Shown: positions 44,508-52,533 of the stretch, in pieces
Numbering within the stretch: position 1 is the stretch's first letter
How the letters are laid out: every line of letters begins with the position of its first letter
Source of the DNA: Roseovarius sp. THAF9
Lineage (GTDB): Bacteria; Pseudomonadota; Alphaproteobacteria; Rhodobacterales; Rhodobacteraceae
DNA: 64,000 nucleotides
Reading direction: 5' to 3'
Assembly (NCBI RefSeq): GCF_009363715.1
Contig: NZ_CP045404.1
Coordinates: 1,580,001 to 1,644,000 of the forward strand
Made by a program: the position numbers and the translations under genes
The notes under the pieces: model-generated
The model's database searches: none
Seen by the model: only the letters and a program-made list of their open reading frames with translations
What the model was told of the DNA's origin: nothing

Positions 44508-45889
44508 GCATGAGCAAGACGGTTGACCTGATCTCGCCGATCGACGGATCGGTTTATATCACGCGCGATGTGCTGTCGCGCGACGCGGCGGCGGCGGCCA
44601 CCGACAAGGCCCTGGCGGCGCAGGCGGACTGGGCCGCAAGGCCCTTGGCCGAGCGTGTGGCCGCCCTGCGCAAGGCCGATGAGATCATCGGGGCCGACAC
44701 AGACCGCATGGCACAGGAGCTGGCGCATCAGATGGGCCGCCCGGTGCGCTATGGCGGAGAATATGGCGGCTTTAGCGAACGCCTGAGTTACATGGCCGAC
44801 GTGGCCGCCGAAGGTCTGGCCGAGGACGTGATCGAGGACAGCGACACAGCCCGCCGCGTTATCAAGCGTGTGCCTTGGGGTGTCGTCCTTGTCGTGGCGC
44901 CGTGGAACTATCCCTACATGACGGCGATCAACACGGTCGCGCCGGCGCTGATCGCGGGCAACTCTGTCATCCTCAAACATGCCAGCCAAACCTTGCAGGT
45001 GGGCGAGCATCTGGCCGAGGCGCTGCACGCGGCGGGCGTGCCGAAGGACGTGTTCCAGAACGTGGTCATCGATCACGACACGACCGACGCGCTGATCGCG
45101 GGTCGCCACATTGATTTCGTGAATTTCACCGGCTCGGTTGGGGGCGGGCAGGCGATGGAACGCGCCGCCGCCGGCACCTTTACGCCGGTCTCGACCGAAC
45201 TGGGCGGCAAGGATCCCGGCTATGTGCGCGCCGATGCGGACGTCGAGGCCGCCGTCGACGGGCTGATGGACGGCGCGATGTTCAACGCGGGCCAGTGCTG
45301 CTGCGGGATCGAACGCATCTACGTGGCTGAACCCCTGTTCGACGGCTTCGTCGAAAAGGCCGTCGCCTGGGCCAAGGCGCAGAAACTCGGCAATCCTATG
45401 GAGGCCGAGACGACACTTGGCCCGATGGCCAATATCCGCTTCGCGCGCGAGGTCCGCGCACAGATTGCCGAGGCGCTGGACGACGGGGCTACGGCGCATA
45501 TCGACCGGATGCAGGCCGATGACGGCGCCAACACCTATGTCACGCCGCAGGTGCTGACGAATGTCACCCACGACATGCGGGTGATGCGCGACGAGTCCTT
45601 CGGCCCCGTTGTCGGCATCATGTCCGTGCCCGATGACGACACCGCGATCCGCCTGATGAATGACAGTCGCTTTGGCCTGACCGCCTCGGTCTGGACACGC
45701 GACAGCGCGGCGGCGGAACGCATCGGCGACCGGATCGAGACCGGCACCGTCTTCATGAACCGCTGCGACTACCTCGACCCCGCCTTGTGCTGGACCGGCT
45801 GCAAGGATACCGGCAAGGGGGCGGGGCTGTCGAAACTCGCCTACCAGGCCCTGACGCGGCCCAAATCCTACCACTTGAGAAAGATCTGA
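44504..45889 (+). CDS. Aldehyde dehydrogenase of the catabolic island
   Basis: NAD(P)-dependent oxidation of an aldehyde. The 461-residue protein has VPWGVVLVVAPWNYPYMTAI (cofactor site), TPVSTELGGKDPGYVRADAD (general base Glu), the catalytic-Cys motif FNAGQCCCGIERIYV with three consecutive cysteines, and the C-terminal RDESFGPVVGIM. The branch resembles phenylacetaldehyde/NAD-aldehyde dehydrogenases found with PuuA-like ligases. Its ATG shares bases with the ligase TGA (GCATGAGC at 44503-44510). The iron alcohol dehydrogenase gene begins two bases after its stop, which suggests a joint two-step oxidation. Confidence 0.88.
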   Translation: MSMSKTVDLISPIDGSVYITRDVLSRDAAAAATDKALAAQADWAARPLAERVAALRKADEIIGADTDRMAQELAHQMGRPVRYGGEYGGFSERLSYMADVAAEGLAEDVIEDSDTARRVIKRVPWGVVLVVAPWNYPYMTAINTVAPALIAGNSVILKHASQTLQVGEHLAEALHAAGVPKDVFQNVVIDHDTTDALIAGRHIDFVNFTGSVGGGQAMERAAAGTFTPVSTELGGKDPGYVRADADVEAAVDGLMDGAMFNAGQCCCGIERIYVAEPLFDGFVEKAVAWAKAQKLGNPMEAETTLGPMANIRFAREVRAQIAEALDDGATAHIDRMQADDGANTYVTPQVLTNVTHDMRVMRDESFGPVVGIMSVPDDDTAIRLMNDSRFGLTASVWTRDSAAAERIGDRIETGTVFMNRCDYLDPALCWTGCKDTGKGAGLSKLAYQALTRPKSYHLRKI

Positions 45890-45890
45890 C

Positions 45891-47036
45891 ATGGCTCTTA
45901 CCGGAAACTGGTCCTATCCCACCACCATGCGCTTCGGCGCCGGGCGCATTGCCGAGATCGGCGAGGCCTGCCGCGCCGCGGGCATGAATAAACCGCTTCT
46001 GGTCACCGACCGGGGGCTGAAATCCATGGACATCACCACCAAGACGCTCGACCTGATGGAGGCCGCCGGGCTGGGCCGCGCGATCTTTGCAGAGGTCGAT
46101 CCCAACCCCTCGGACGCGAATGTCGAGGAGGGGCTGAAATTCTACCGCGATGGCGGCTTCGACGGCGTCATCGCCTTTGGCGGAGGTTCGGGGCTGGACC
46201 TGGCCAAGACGCTGGCCTTCATGGCCGGACAGACGCGCCCGATCTGGGATTTCGAGGATATCGGCGACTGGTGGACCCGCGCTGACCCCGATGGCATTCA
46301 CCCCATCGTGGCCGTGCCCACCACCGCCGGGACCGGCTCGGAAACGGGGCGCGCCTCGGTCATCACCAATTCGGCCACGCATGAGAAAAAGATCATCTTC
46401 CACCCCAATATGTTGCCGGCAATCGTCATCTGCGACCCCGAGCTGACGGTGGGCATGCCAAAGCAGATCACGGCGGGCACCGGCCTTGATGCCTTTGCAC
46501 ATTGCGTCGAAGCCTATTCCAGCCCGCACTACCACCCGATGAGCCAGGGCATCGCGCTGGAAGGGATGCGGCTGGTCAAGGACTACCTGCCGCGGGCCTA
46601 TGCCGACGGCACCGATATCGAAGCGCGGGCGAACATGATGAGCGCGGCAGCCATGGGCGCCACGGCCTTTCAAAAGGGCCTGGGGGCGATCCATGCACTC
46701 AGCCACCCCATCGGGGCGCATCACCATACCCACCACGGCACGACCAACGCCGTCTGCATGCCCGCCGTTCTGCAATTCAACGAACCCGCGATCCGCGAAC
46801 GTTTCGGCCCGGCGGCGGCCTATCTGGGCATCGAGGGCGGCTTCGATGGGTTCTGCGCCTTCGTGGACCAGCTGAACGACAGCCTTGGCATCCCCAAGAC
46901 GCTGACCGAACTGGGCGTGACCGACCCCGACCTCGACACGCTGGTCGACGCGGCACTGCGGGATCCGTCGACAGGCGGCAACCCGATCGAGATGACGGCC
47001 GAGAACACGCGCAAGCTTTTCGAGGCTTGTCTTTGA
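45891..47036 (+). CDS. Iron-containing alcohol dehydrogenase
   Basis: Class III NAD-dependent alcohol dehydrogenase. The 381-residue protein has the nucleotide site FGGGSGLDLAKTLAF (about residues 94-108), VPTTAGTGSETGRASVI, and the iron-binding His pattern GLDAFAHCVEAYSS with HALSHPIGAHHHTHHGTTNA (His, His, His and Asp in order). It starts two bases after the aldehyde dehydrogenase stop, so both are cotranscribed. In the island it would oxidise the alcohol group of a glutamylated amino alcohol to the aldehyde taken on by the adjacent enzyme; this is inference from order. Confidence 0.9.
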   Translation: MALTGNWSYPTTMRFGAGRIAEIGEACRAAGMNKPLLVTDRGLKSMDITTKTLDLMEAAGLGRAIFAEVDPNPSDANVEEGLKFYRDGGFDGVIAFGGGSGLDLAKTLAFMAGQTRPIWDFEDIGDWWTRADPDGIHPIVAVPTTAGTGSETGRASVITNSATHEKKIIFHPNMLPAIVICDPELTVGMPKQITAGTGLDAFAHCVEAYSSPHYHPMSQGIALEGMRLVKDYLPRAYADGTDIEARANMMSAAAMGATAFQKGLGAIHALSHPIGAHHHTHHGTTNAVCMPAVLQFNEPAIRERFGPAAAYLGIEGGFDGFCAFVDQLNDSLGIPKTLTELGVTDPDLDTLVDAALRDPSTGGNPIEMTAENTRKLFEACL

Positions 47037-47071
47037 CGCAAAAGGAAAAAACGAGCGGGCAGGGGGCCTGA

Positions 47072-47137
47072 CAAGAAACTGTCAAGAAACTCAGGGATAA
47101 GGCACGCACTCGTCAAAGAGTTTGACCAAATGGTCAA
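47072..47137 (+). promoter_or_regulatory. Operator-like repeats upstream of the PotD-like gene
   Basis: CAAGAAACT occurs twice 11 bases apart (47072-47080 and 47083-47091), and TTGACC-AAAT-GGTCAA (47122-47137) is a perfect 6-base inverted repeat. Together they suggest a regulated promoter for the ABC importer. No regulator is assigned. Confidence 0.45.
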
Positions 47138-47185
47138 TGCTGATCATCCTGCATGACAACAATCATCCATCAGAGGGGGACACCC

Positions 47186-48250
47186 ATGAAAAAGACACTG
47201 CTCACGACAACCTGCCTGGCCGTCTTCGGCCTGTCGCAGGCCGCCACCGCAGACACGCTGCGCCTGCTGACCTGGGGCGGCTACGCGCCCGACGAGGTCG
47301 TCGAGATGTTCGAGGAACAGACCGGCCACACTGTCGAGGTCACCAAGTCCAACAACGAGGAAATGATCGCCAAGCTGCGCGCGACGGGCGGCGGCGGATT
47401 CGACCTCGCCCAGCCCTCGCAGGACCGCATCATGGGCCCGCAGATGGAGTTCGGCATCTACAAACCCATGGACTTGTCGAAAATCGACGAGTCGCTCTTC
47501 ATCCCCTCAATGCTGGAAGCCACCAAGGGCAACACCACGGTCAACGGCGAAGTCTACGGCGTGCCGCATGTCTGGGGCACCTCCGGCCTCGTGATGAACA
47601 CCGCCGAGGCGGGCGACGTGGTCAAGGACTACACCGACCTCTGCGACCCGGCGCTGGAAGGCAAGGTGTCTTACCGCCTGAAGCGTCCCACCCTGATCGG
47701 CTTTGCCTTCGCCATGGGCGAGGACCCGTTCGCCGCCTATGGCGACGAGGCCAAGTACAAAGAGATCATGGAAAAGGTCGAAGCCAAGCTGACCGAGTGC
47801 AAATCCAACGTCAAAGCCTATTGGAGCGGCGGCGACGAGTTGATGAACCTCGTGCGCTCGGGCGAGGTCACGGCGTCCATGGCATGGGACACCGGCGGCT
47901 GGAAGCTGAACGAGGACAATGCCGACATAACCTTCGTCGCGCCGGAGTCGGGCGCGCTTGGCTGGATCGACACGTTCGTTCTGCCCGCCAAGGGCCAGGC
48001 CGACGACGTGGCCTACGAGTGGATCAACTTCGTGATGCAGCCCGAGGTGTCGGCAAAGATCACGGCTGCGGCGGGCAACTTCACCGCCTCTGCCGGTGCG
48101 GATGAGTATGCCGAGGACGCGCTGAAAGCCAAGTATCAGGACAGCTTCCCGCCTGAGGCCGTCGACAACATCAAGTGGTACCCGCCGGTTCCCGCCGGTC
48201 TGGAGGCCATCGAAGGCGAGGTGCTGGACCGCGTTCAGGCCGCCAACTGA
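47186..48250 (+). CDS. ABC importer substrate-binding protein, PotD/spermidine-putrescine type
   Basis: Periplasmic receptor of a polyamine-type ABC importer. The 354-residue protein has a signal peptide (MKKTLLTTTCLAVFGLSQAA), then LRLLTWGGYAPDEVVEMFEE, EVTKSNNEEMIAKLRATGGG, FDLAQPSQDRIMG, and the mature core PHVWGTSGLVMNTAEAGDVV. The conserved AYWSGGDELMNLVRSGEVTA and GALGWIDTFVLPAKG segments, with the Trp and Asp residues that hold amines in PotD, are visible. The ligand may be an amine or amino alcohol. ATG 47186 has GAGGGGGACACCC upstream. A stem-loop follows its stop. Confidence 0.88.
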   Translation: MKKTLLTTTCLAVFGLSQAATADTLRLLTWGGYAPDEVVEMFEEQTGHTVEVTKSNNEEMIAKLRATGGGGFDLAQPSQDRIMGPQMEFGIYKPMDLSKIDESLFIPSMLEATKGNTTVNGEVYGVPHVWGTSGLVMNTAEAGDVVKDYTDLCDPALEGKVSYRLKRPTLIGFAFAMGEDPFAAYGDEAKYKEIMEKVEAKLTECKSNVKAYWSGGDELMNLVRSGEVTASMAWDTGGWKLNEDNADITFVAPESGALGWIDTFVLPAKGQADDVAYEWINFVMQPEVSAKITAAAGNFTASAGADEYAEDALKAKYQDSFPPEAVDNIKWYPPVPAGLEAIEGEVLDRVQAAN

Positions 48251-48264
48251 TCGCCCATCAAAAT

Positions 48265-48289
48265 GCGGCACCCTGTTGCGGGGTGCCGC
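48265..48289 (+). terminator. Intercistronic stem-loop after the PotD-like gene
   Basis: GCGGCACCC (48265-48273) and GGGTGCCGC (48281-48289) pair perfectly around TGTTGCG, 15 bases after the stop. No U-run follows. It is typical for protecting the abundant binding-protein message from degradation. Confidence 0.6.
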
Positions 48290-48308
48290 CCAACAAACGG
48301 CCCCCTGC

Positions 48309-49400
48309 ATGACCCCTGATCTTGAATGCGTCGACCTGGTAAAGCGTTTCGGCGACACGACCGCCGTCGACGACGTGTCGTTTTCCGTGCCGCCGGGCAG
48401 TTTCTTTTCGATCCTCGGCCCGTCGGGCTGTGGCAAGACCACGATCATGCGAATGATCGCCGGATTTCTGGAACCGACCTCGGGCGACATTCGCATCAAG
48501 GGTAGCACGGTTCTGGACACGCCCCCCAACAAGCGCCCGGTGAACATGGTGTTCCAGCACCTCGCGCTCTTTCCGATGATGACCATCGCCGACAATATCG
48601 GCTACGGTCTGCGGCGTCAGGGCATGGCCAAGGCCCAGATCGCCCGCAAGGTGGACGAGGCGCTCGACCGGATCGGCTTGCCGGGAATTGGTTCGCGCAA
48701 GGTCGATGAACTGTCGGGCGGGCAAAAGCAACGCGTGGCCATCGCCCGCTGCATGGTGCTGGAACCCGATGTGCTGCTGCTGGATGAACCTCTGGGGGCC
48801 CTCGACCTCAAGCTGCGCGAGCATATGAAGATCGAGCTGAAAGCGCTTCAGGCCGCGTTCGACACCACATTCGTCTACATCACCCACGACCAGTCCGAGG
48901 CGCTGGTCATGTCCGACCAGATCGCCGTCATGAATGCTGGCCGGTTCGAGCAGGTCGGCACGGGGCAGGACCTTTATTACCGGCCCGACACGCCTTTCGT
49001 CGCCGGCTTCATCGGCGAGGCGAACCGCTGGACGGGGCGCATCGACCGCGTCGAAGGGGCGGTGCTGGAGATGCGCACCGATACAGGCCTTGCCATGCGC
49101 GCGACGGCGGCCGAGGCGCTGGCCAAGGGCGACGCCGCCGAAATTTTCGTGCGGCCCGAATCCGTTCACCTCGCCGCCAGTGCCGAGGCGTTGTCGCAAT
49201 TCGACAACCGCTTGCAGGGCAGGGTGACAAGTATCCTTTTCAACGGCGCCGCCTCGCGCGTGCTGGTACAGGACGACGCCGGCGAAACGCTCGAAGTCAC
49301 GCTGCCCCAGACCGGCGAATTCGCGAGCCTGAAGCGCGGTGACATGGTGCATATCGGCTGGGGCGCGGCACAGGCGACCTGCTTTGCCGGGGCCGCCTGA
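48309..49400 (+). CDS. ABC importer ATP-binding protein, PotA type
   Basis: ATPase subunit of the amine importer. The 363-residue protein has Walker A GPSGCGKTT (residues 37-45), the Q-loop FQHLALFPMM, the ABC signature LSGGQKQRVAIARC, Walker B VLLLDEP, the switch YITHDQSEAL and a C-terminal regulatory TOBE-like region (EIFVRPESVHLA onward). ATG 48309 is preceded by CGGCCCCCTGC with no classical site; the next ATG is internal. Its TGA overlaps the permease ATG (TGATG at 49398-49402). Confidence 0.94.
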   Translation: MTPDLECVDLVKRFGDTTAVDDVSFSVPPGSFFSILGPSGCGKTTIMRMIAGFLEPTSGDIRIKGSTVLDTPPNKRPVNMVFQHLALFPMMTIADNIGYGLRRQGMAKAQIARKVDEALDRIGLPGIGSRKVDELSGGQKQRVAIARCMVLEPDVLLLDEPLGALDLKLREHMKIELKALQAAFDTTFVYITHDQSEALVMSDQIAVMNAGRFEQVGTGQDLYYRPDTPFVAGFIGEANRWTGRIDRVEGAVLEMRTDTGLAMRATAAEALAKGDAAEIFVRPESVHLAASAEALSQFDNRLQGRVTSILFNGAASRVLVQDDAGETLEVTLPQTGEFASLKRGDMVHIGWGAAQATCFAGAA

Positions 49401-50257
49401 TGCGCGCCGAGACCCGGATCGGGTTCATCCTGCTGCTGACGCCGCTGTTGCTTTGGCTGGGGCTGCTGATCGTCATCCCGCATATTGACATGTTGATGAT
49501 CTCGCTGCGCGAACGCATCAGTTTCGGCGTCTACGAGCCCAGCCTGATGCAATACGACAAGGCCCTGACCGAGCCGCTTTACCTGCGCACCTTCTGGCGC
49601 ACGGCGGTGATGTCGGTGCTGGCCACGGGCATCACCCTGCTGATCGCCTTCCCGGTGGCCTATTACATCGCCAAGATGGCAAGGGGGCGGTTGCAACAGG
49701 TGCTGTTCATGCTCTGCCTGATCCCGTTCTACGTCTCGGAACTGGTGCGCACCTTCGGCTGGATGATCCTGCTGCGCGAGACCGGCCTCATCTCCAACCT
49801 GCTGCAATGGGCGGGGCTGGCCGATCAGCCGGTCGAGATGCTTTATAACGATGCGGCCATGATGGTGGGGCTGGTCTATACTTCGATGCTCTTCATGGTG
49901 GTCCCGCTGGTCACGACGCTGGAAAGCCTCGACAACAGCGTGGTGGAGGCAGGCTATGACCTCGGAGGCAATGGCCTGTCCGTCCTGCGCGAGATCATCA
50001 TCCCCCACGCCATGCCGGGCATCGTGTCGGGCTGCATCGTGGTCTTCATGCTCAGCTTGGGCAATTATCTCACCCCAACCATGCTGGGCGGCAAGGACAG
50101 CCTGTGGTTCACCGAGATGATCTACAACCAGTTCATCGTCCGCTCCAACTGGGAGCTGGGCGCGGCCTTCGGCTTCATGCTCTTGGTGCTGTCCTCGGTG
50201 ATCGTCTGGGGGATGCTGCGCCTGACGGGCCGCACCCTGCAGGAAACGATGGGGTAG
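49400..50257 (+). CDS. ABC importer permease, PotB type
   Basis: First inner-membrane permease of the amine importer. The 285-residue protein has six hydrophobic segments and the EAA loop EAGYDLGGNGLSVLREIIIP (about residues 178-197) which docks on the ATPase. The N-terminal segment RIGFILLLTPLLLWLGLLIV is a strong membrane helix. Its start overlaps the ATPase stop by one base, and the next permease begins three bases after its own stop. Sequence layout matches PotB. Confidence 0.93.
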   Translation: MRAETRIGFILLLTPLLLWLGLLIVIPHIDMLMISLRERISFGVYEPSLMQYDKALTEPLYLRTFWRTAVMSVLATGITLLIAFPVAYYIAKMARGRLQQVLFMLCLIPFYVSELVRTFGWMILLRETGLISNLLQWAGLADQPVEMLYNDAAMMVGLVYTSMLFMVVPLVTTLESLDNSVVEAGYDLGGNGLSVLREIIIPHAMPGIVSGCIVVFMLSLGNYLTPTMLGGKDSLWFTEMIYNQFIVRSNWELGAAFGFMLLVLSSVIVWGMLRLTGRTLQETMG

Positions 50258-50260
50258 GCC

Positions 50261-51109
50261 ATGATCCCGACCATTCCCCGATCCCGCAGCTTTCGCGTCC
50301 TCTACGGCGGCTATGTCCTGCTGTTCTTCCTATACCTCGCGCTGCCCCTGACCGTCGTCGCGGTCTTCGCCTTCAACGACAGCCAGTTTCCGTCTCTGCC
50401 CTGGGAAGGCTTCACCTGGAACTGGTTCTTTGGCGAGGATCGCCCCCAGATCGGCGTTTTCCACGAACGCGGCATCCTGCGTTCCGTTGGCACCTCAGCC
50501 TTCGTCGCGACCTGCGTCGCGGTTCTGTCGGTGAGCGTCGGCACCACGAACGCCTTCCTGTTCAACCGCTACGATTTCCGCGGCAAGGGCGCGCTTTATG
50601 TCCTGATGCTGCTGCCACTGGTCATTCCCGGGATCGTGCTGGGCATCTCGATCCTCGTCTTCTCCTCGACGCTGGCCAACGGAATCTGGAACGCGGCGCA
50701 GGTCGACATTCAGGCGCTACGCCCGGGATTGCTACTGGTGATCCTCGGGCAATTCTCCTTTATCACCACCATCGCCACGCTGGTCATCACGGCCCGGCTG
50801 CAAAAATTCGACCGCACGCTGGAAGAGGCCGCGCTGAACCTAGGGGCAACGCGCTTGACGGCGGTGCGCACGATCACCATCCCGTTCCTAATGCCCGCCA
50901 TGGTCGGCGCGGTGGTGGTGGCCTTCCTGATGAGCTTCGAGAATTTCAACACCACGCTCATGCTGGTCGGCTCCGACGCGCCCCTGACCATCGCCATGTT
51001 CGACCGCCTGAAAGAAGGCTCGACGCCGCTCCTCAATGCGGTTTCCCTGCTGTTGATGCTGGGCTCATCGCTGCTGGCGCTTGTCGTGATCCTGTTCCAA
51101 CGCAGATAG
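50261..51109 (+). CDS. ABC importer permease, PotC type
   Basis: Second permease of the same importer. The 282-residue protein carries six helices and the EAA loop EEAALNLGATRLTAVRTITI (about residues 188-207), a strong match to PotC. It starts three bases after the PotB stop, so the set D-A-B-C is a complete operon. It ends the catabolic island: right after its stop begins a decayed, non-coding stretch with a TRAP remnant on the opposite strand and a tRNA fragment. Confidence 0.93.
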   Translation: MIPTIPRSRSFRVLYGGYVLLFFLYLALPLTVVAVFAFNDSQFPSLPWEGFTWNWFFGEDRPQIGVFHERGILRSVGTSAFVATCVAVLSVSVGTTNAFLFNRYDFRGKGALYVLMLLPLVIPGIVLGISILVFSSTLANGIWNAAQVDIQALRPGLLLVILGQFSFITTIATLVITARLQKFDRTLEEAALNLGATRLTAVRTITIPFLMPAMVGAVVVAFLMSFENFNTTLMLVGSDAPLTIAMFDRLKEGSTPLLNAVSLLLMLGSSLLALVVILFQRR

Positions 51110-51126
51110 GGGGCTTGTCCGCCATC

Positions 51127-51414
51127 TCATTGCGCATCGGGCGATACCCGGCGGTTGAGGGCCGTACCTCTCAAGCCACTCAGTGCTCGGCGAAACGCTT
51201 TAGGCCAGGTGGACCACTGGGATCTTACGGTCAGCGCCTCGACCAGAAATGTCACGACCTCTGGCGCCAGGGCGAACAGGATAAGCACCGCAACCTGGAT
51301 CAGAAAGAACGGCACCCAGCTGCGATAGTCCTGTCCGATGCCCTTGGGAAGTACGCCCTTGAGATAGAACAGCGTATAGGCGGAATGTTGGTGGGAATAG
51401 AGCTCGCTAACCCA
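51127..51414 (-). pseudogene. Decayed C-terminal fragment of a TRAP large permease
   Basis: Read on the minus strand from 51414, the open frame gives AYTLFYLKGVLPKGIGQDYR followed by VPFFLIQVAVLILFALAPEV and VTFLVEAL. The LFYLKGVLP-GI / IPF-LIQ-hydrophobic / FP-VTFL order is the typical end of DctM-type permeases. A TAA stop lies immediately before the fragment (51415-51417), so only the last 70 or so residues are left and no start remains. It is unrelated in position to the intact TRAP genes at 40-43 kb. Confidence 0.6.
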
Positions 51415-51494
51415 TTATTTTTGAGAAATTTCGCGAGACTTCAAAATCCCCCGGTCATGATACCGTGCCGGTGCGAGTCCGGCATTGGGTACCA
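51410..51494 (+). pseudogene. 3' half of a class II tRNA (leucine, anticodon CAA type) as attachment-site-like remnant
   Basis: From 51440 on the sequence reads as the 3' part of a tRNA: anticodon loop TTCAAAA (51440-51446, anticodon CAA), long variable arm GGT-CATGAT-ACC, T-arm GCCGG-TGCGAGT-CCGGC (51467-51483), acceptor strand ATTGGGT (51484-51490), discriminator A and CCA (51492-51494). Upstream, ACCCATT (51410-51416) could pair six of seven, but the D-arm has no GG and the 5' anticodon strand (GAGAC) does not match TCCCC. The 5' half is therefore lost or replaced, as at element attachment sites. Confidence 0.5.
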
Positions 51495-51834
51495 GCGACG
51501 TCCGCAGAATACGCGCTTTTGGGGCGCGGTCCGGACCCAACCGACGCGCCTCGCTCGGCTTTGGGCGCGGTGGCTGTGGTCAGAGGAGCGTCCGTATGGC
51601 GAATTCTCCAGTCATTCTTGTGAACGGGGCAATAAGCGTCTTCGAGCGCCGCGCAGACCTCCGGTGGGATGTTTGTCAGGGAAATTTTGCAGTAACTCAC
51701 TGCGACGTGCGGGAAAGCGATTCGGAATGACAGGTCTCTCATGAGATATTTCCTACTTGGCCTTGAACTTCCTGTGCTGTTTCGCGTACGTTGCCCGCAG
51801 CGAAAAATTTGCAAAACGGGAAATTTTGCAGTCT
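51495..51834. other. Non-coding scar region between tRNA remnant and tungstate operon
   Basis: Only short, mutually overlapping frames without recognisable families. It holds a perfect 15-base direct repeat GGGAAATTTTGCAGT (51679-51693 and 51818-51832). The second copy is part of the inverted repeat TGCAAAA-N7-TTTTGCA (51810-51830) just before tupB. It is probably the promoter/regulatory region of the tungstate operon on its right side and leftover of an integrated element on its left side. Confidence 0.5.
51810..51830 (+). promoter_or_regulatory. Candidate operator of the tungstate operon
   Basis: TGCAAAA (51810-51816), spacer CGGGAAA, TTTTGCA (51824-51830) is a perfect 7-base inverted repeat ending 4 bases before the tupB ATG. 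The regulator encoded at the operon end is a plausible binder. Confidence 0.5.
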
Positions 51835-52533
51835 ATGGGAGATGCGTTTGCCCTCGCTTTCGATCTCGTCCTGTCGGGCGATGCCGACCTGATCGAGATC
51901 GTGCTGCTGTCGCTGCGCGTCAGCCTGACCGCGACGGCGCTGGCCTGCCTGATCGGACTGCCGATCGGAGCGCTGGTGGCCACCGGGCGGTTTCCCGGGC
52001 GCAATGCCGTGCTGATCGTGATGAATGCGCTGATGGGGTTGCCGCCTGTGGTGGTGGGGCTGCTGGTCTATCTTCACCTGTCGCGCTCCGGCCCCTTGGG
52101 GTTCCTCGGGCTGCTCTATACGCCCACCGCCATGATCATCGCGCAGACTATCCTGATCGCGCCTATCGTGGCGGCCCTGTCGCGGCAGGTATTGGAAGAC
52201 CTGCACGCCGAATATGCCGAGCAGTTCCGCTCGCTCTGCCTGACGAAACTGCAGACCGTGCAGGCACTTCTCTGGGACGCGCGCTATTCGCTGCTGACGG
52301 TGGGGCTCGCGGGCTTTGGCCGAGCGGTGGCGGAAGTGGGCGCTGTCATCATCGTCGGCGGCAATATCGACCACCTGACGCGGGTGATGACCACGGCAAT
52401 CGCGCTTGAAACCTCCAAGGGCGATCTGGCGCTTGCACTCGCACTCGGCATCATCCTTCTGGTCATCGCGCTTGGCGTCAACGCCGCCGTGCAATCGGTG
52501 CGCATGACGGCCGCACGGCAAGCCTATGTCTGA
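51835..52533 (+). CDS. tupB: Tungstate ABC importer permease
   Basis: Inner-membrane channel of the tungstate importer. The 232-residue protein starts MGDAFALAFDLVLSGDADLI and has five or six helices, MNALMGLPPVVVGLLVYLHL, and the EAA-type FGRAVAEVGAVIIVGGNIDH loop. This ordering is the TupB/ModB-like type. I chose ATG 51835, because the frame upstream to 51757 overlaps the operator and reads unlike a permease. It overlaps the ATPase gene by eight bases (ATG at 52526), so the operon is tightly coupled. A nearby operator-like inverted repeat suggests metal-dependent regulation. Confidence 0.87.
   Translation: MGDAFALAFDLVLSGDADLIEIVLLSLRVSLTATALACLIGLPIGALVATGRFPGRNAVLIVMNALMGLPPVVVGLLVYLHLSRSGPLGFLGLLYTPTAMIIAQTILIAPIVAALSRQVLEDLHAEYAEQFRSLCLTKLQTVQALLWDARYSLLTVGLAGFGRAVAEVGAVIIVGGNIDHLTRVMTTAIALETSKGDLALALALGIILLVIALGVNAAVQSVRMTAARQAYV

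Noticed and set aside
47122..47137. FadR-type operator
   Set aside because: The inverted repeat TTGACC-AAAT-GGTCAA has reversed half-site order compared with TGGT-N3-ACCA, so a family name is not justified.
51410..51494. Complete tRNA gene (including a selenocysteine or suppressor tRNA with TCA anticodon)
   Set aside because: The D-arm lacks GG and the 5' anticodon strand does not pair; reading the loop as CTTCAAA would give TCA, but the 7-base loop TTCAAAA fits better, and the acceptor and arm lengths do not match tRNA-Sec.
51455..51814. 119-codon minus-strand frame across the tRNA remnant
   Set aside because: Its C-terminal codons are the complement of the tRNA 3' end and its other residues match nothing I recognise.
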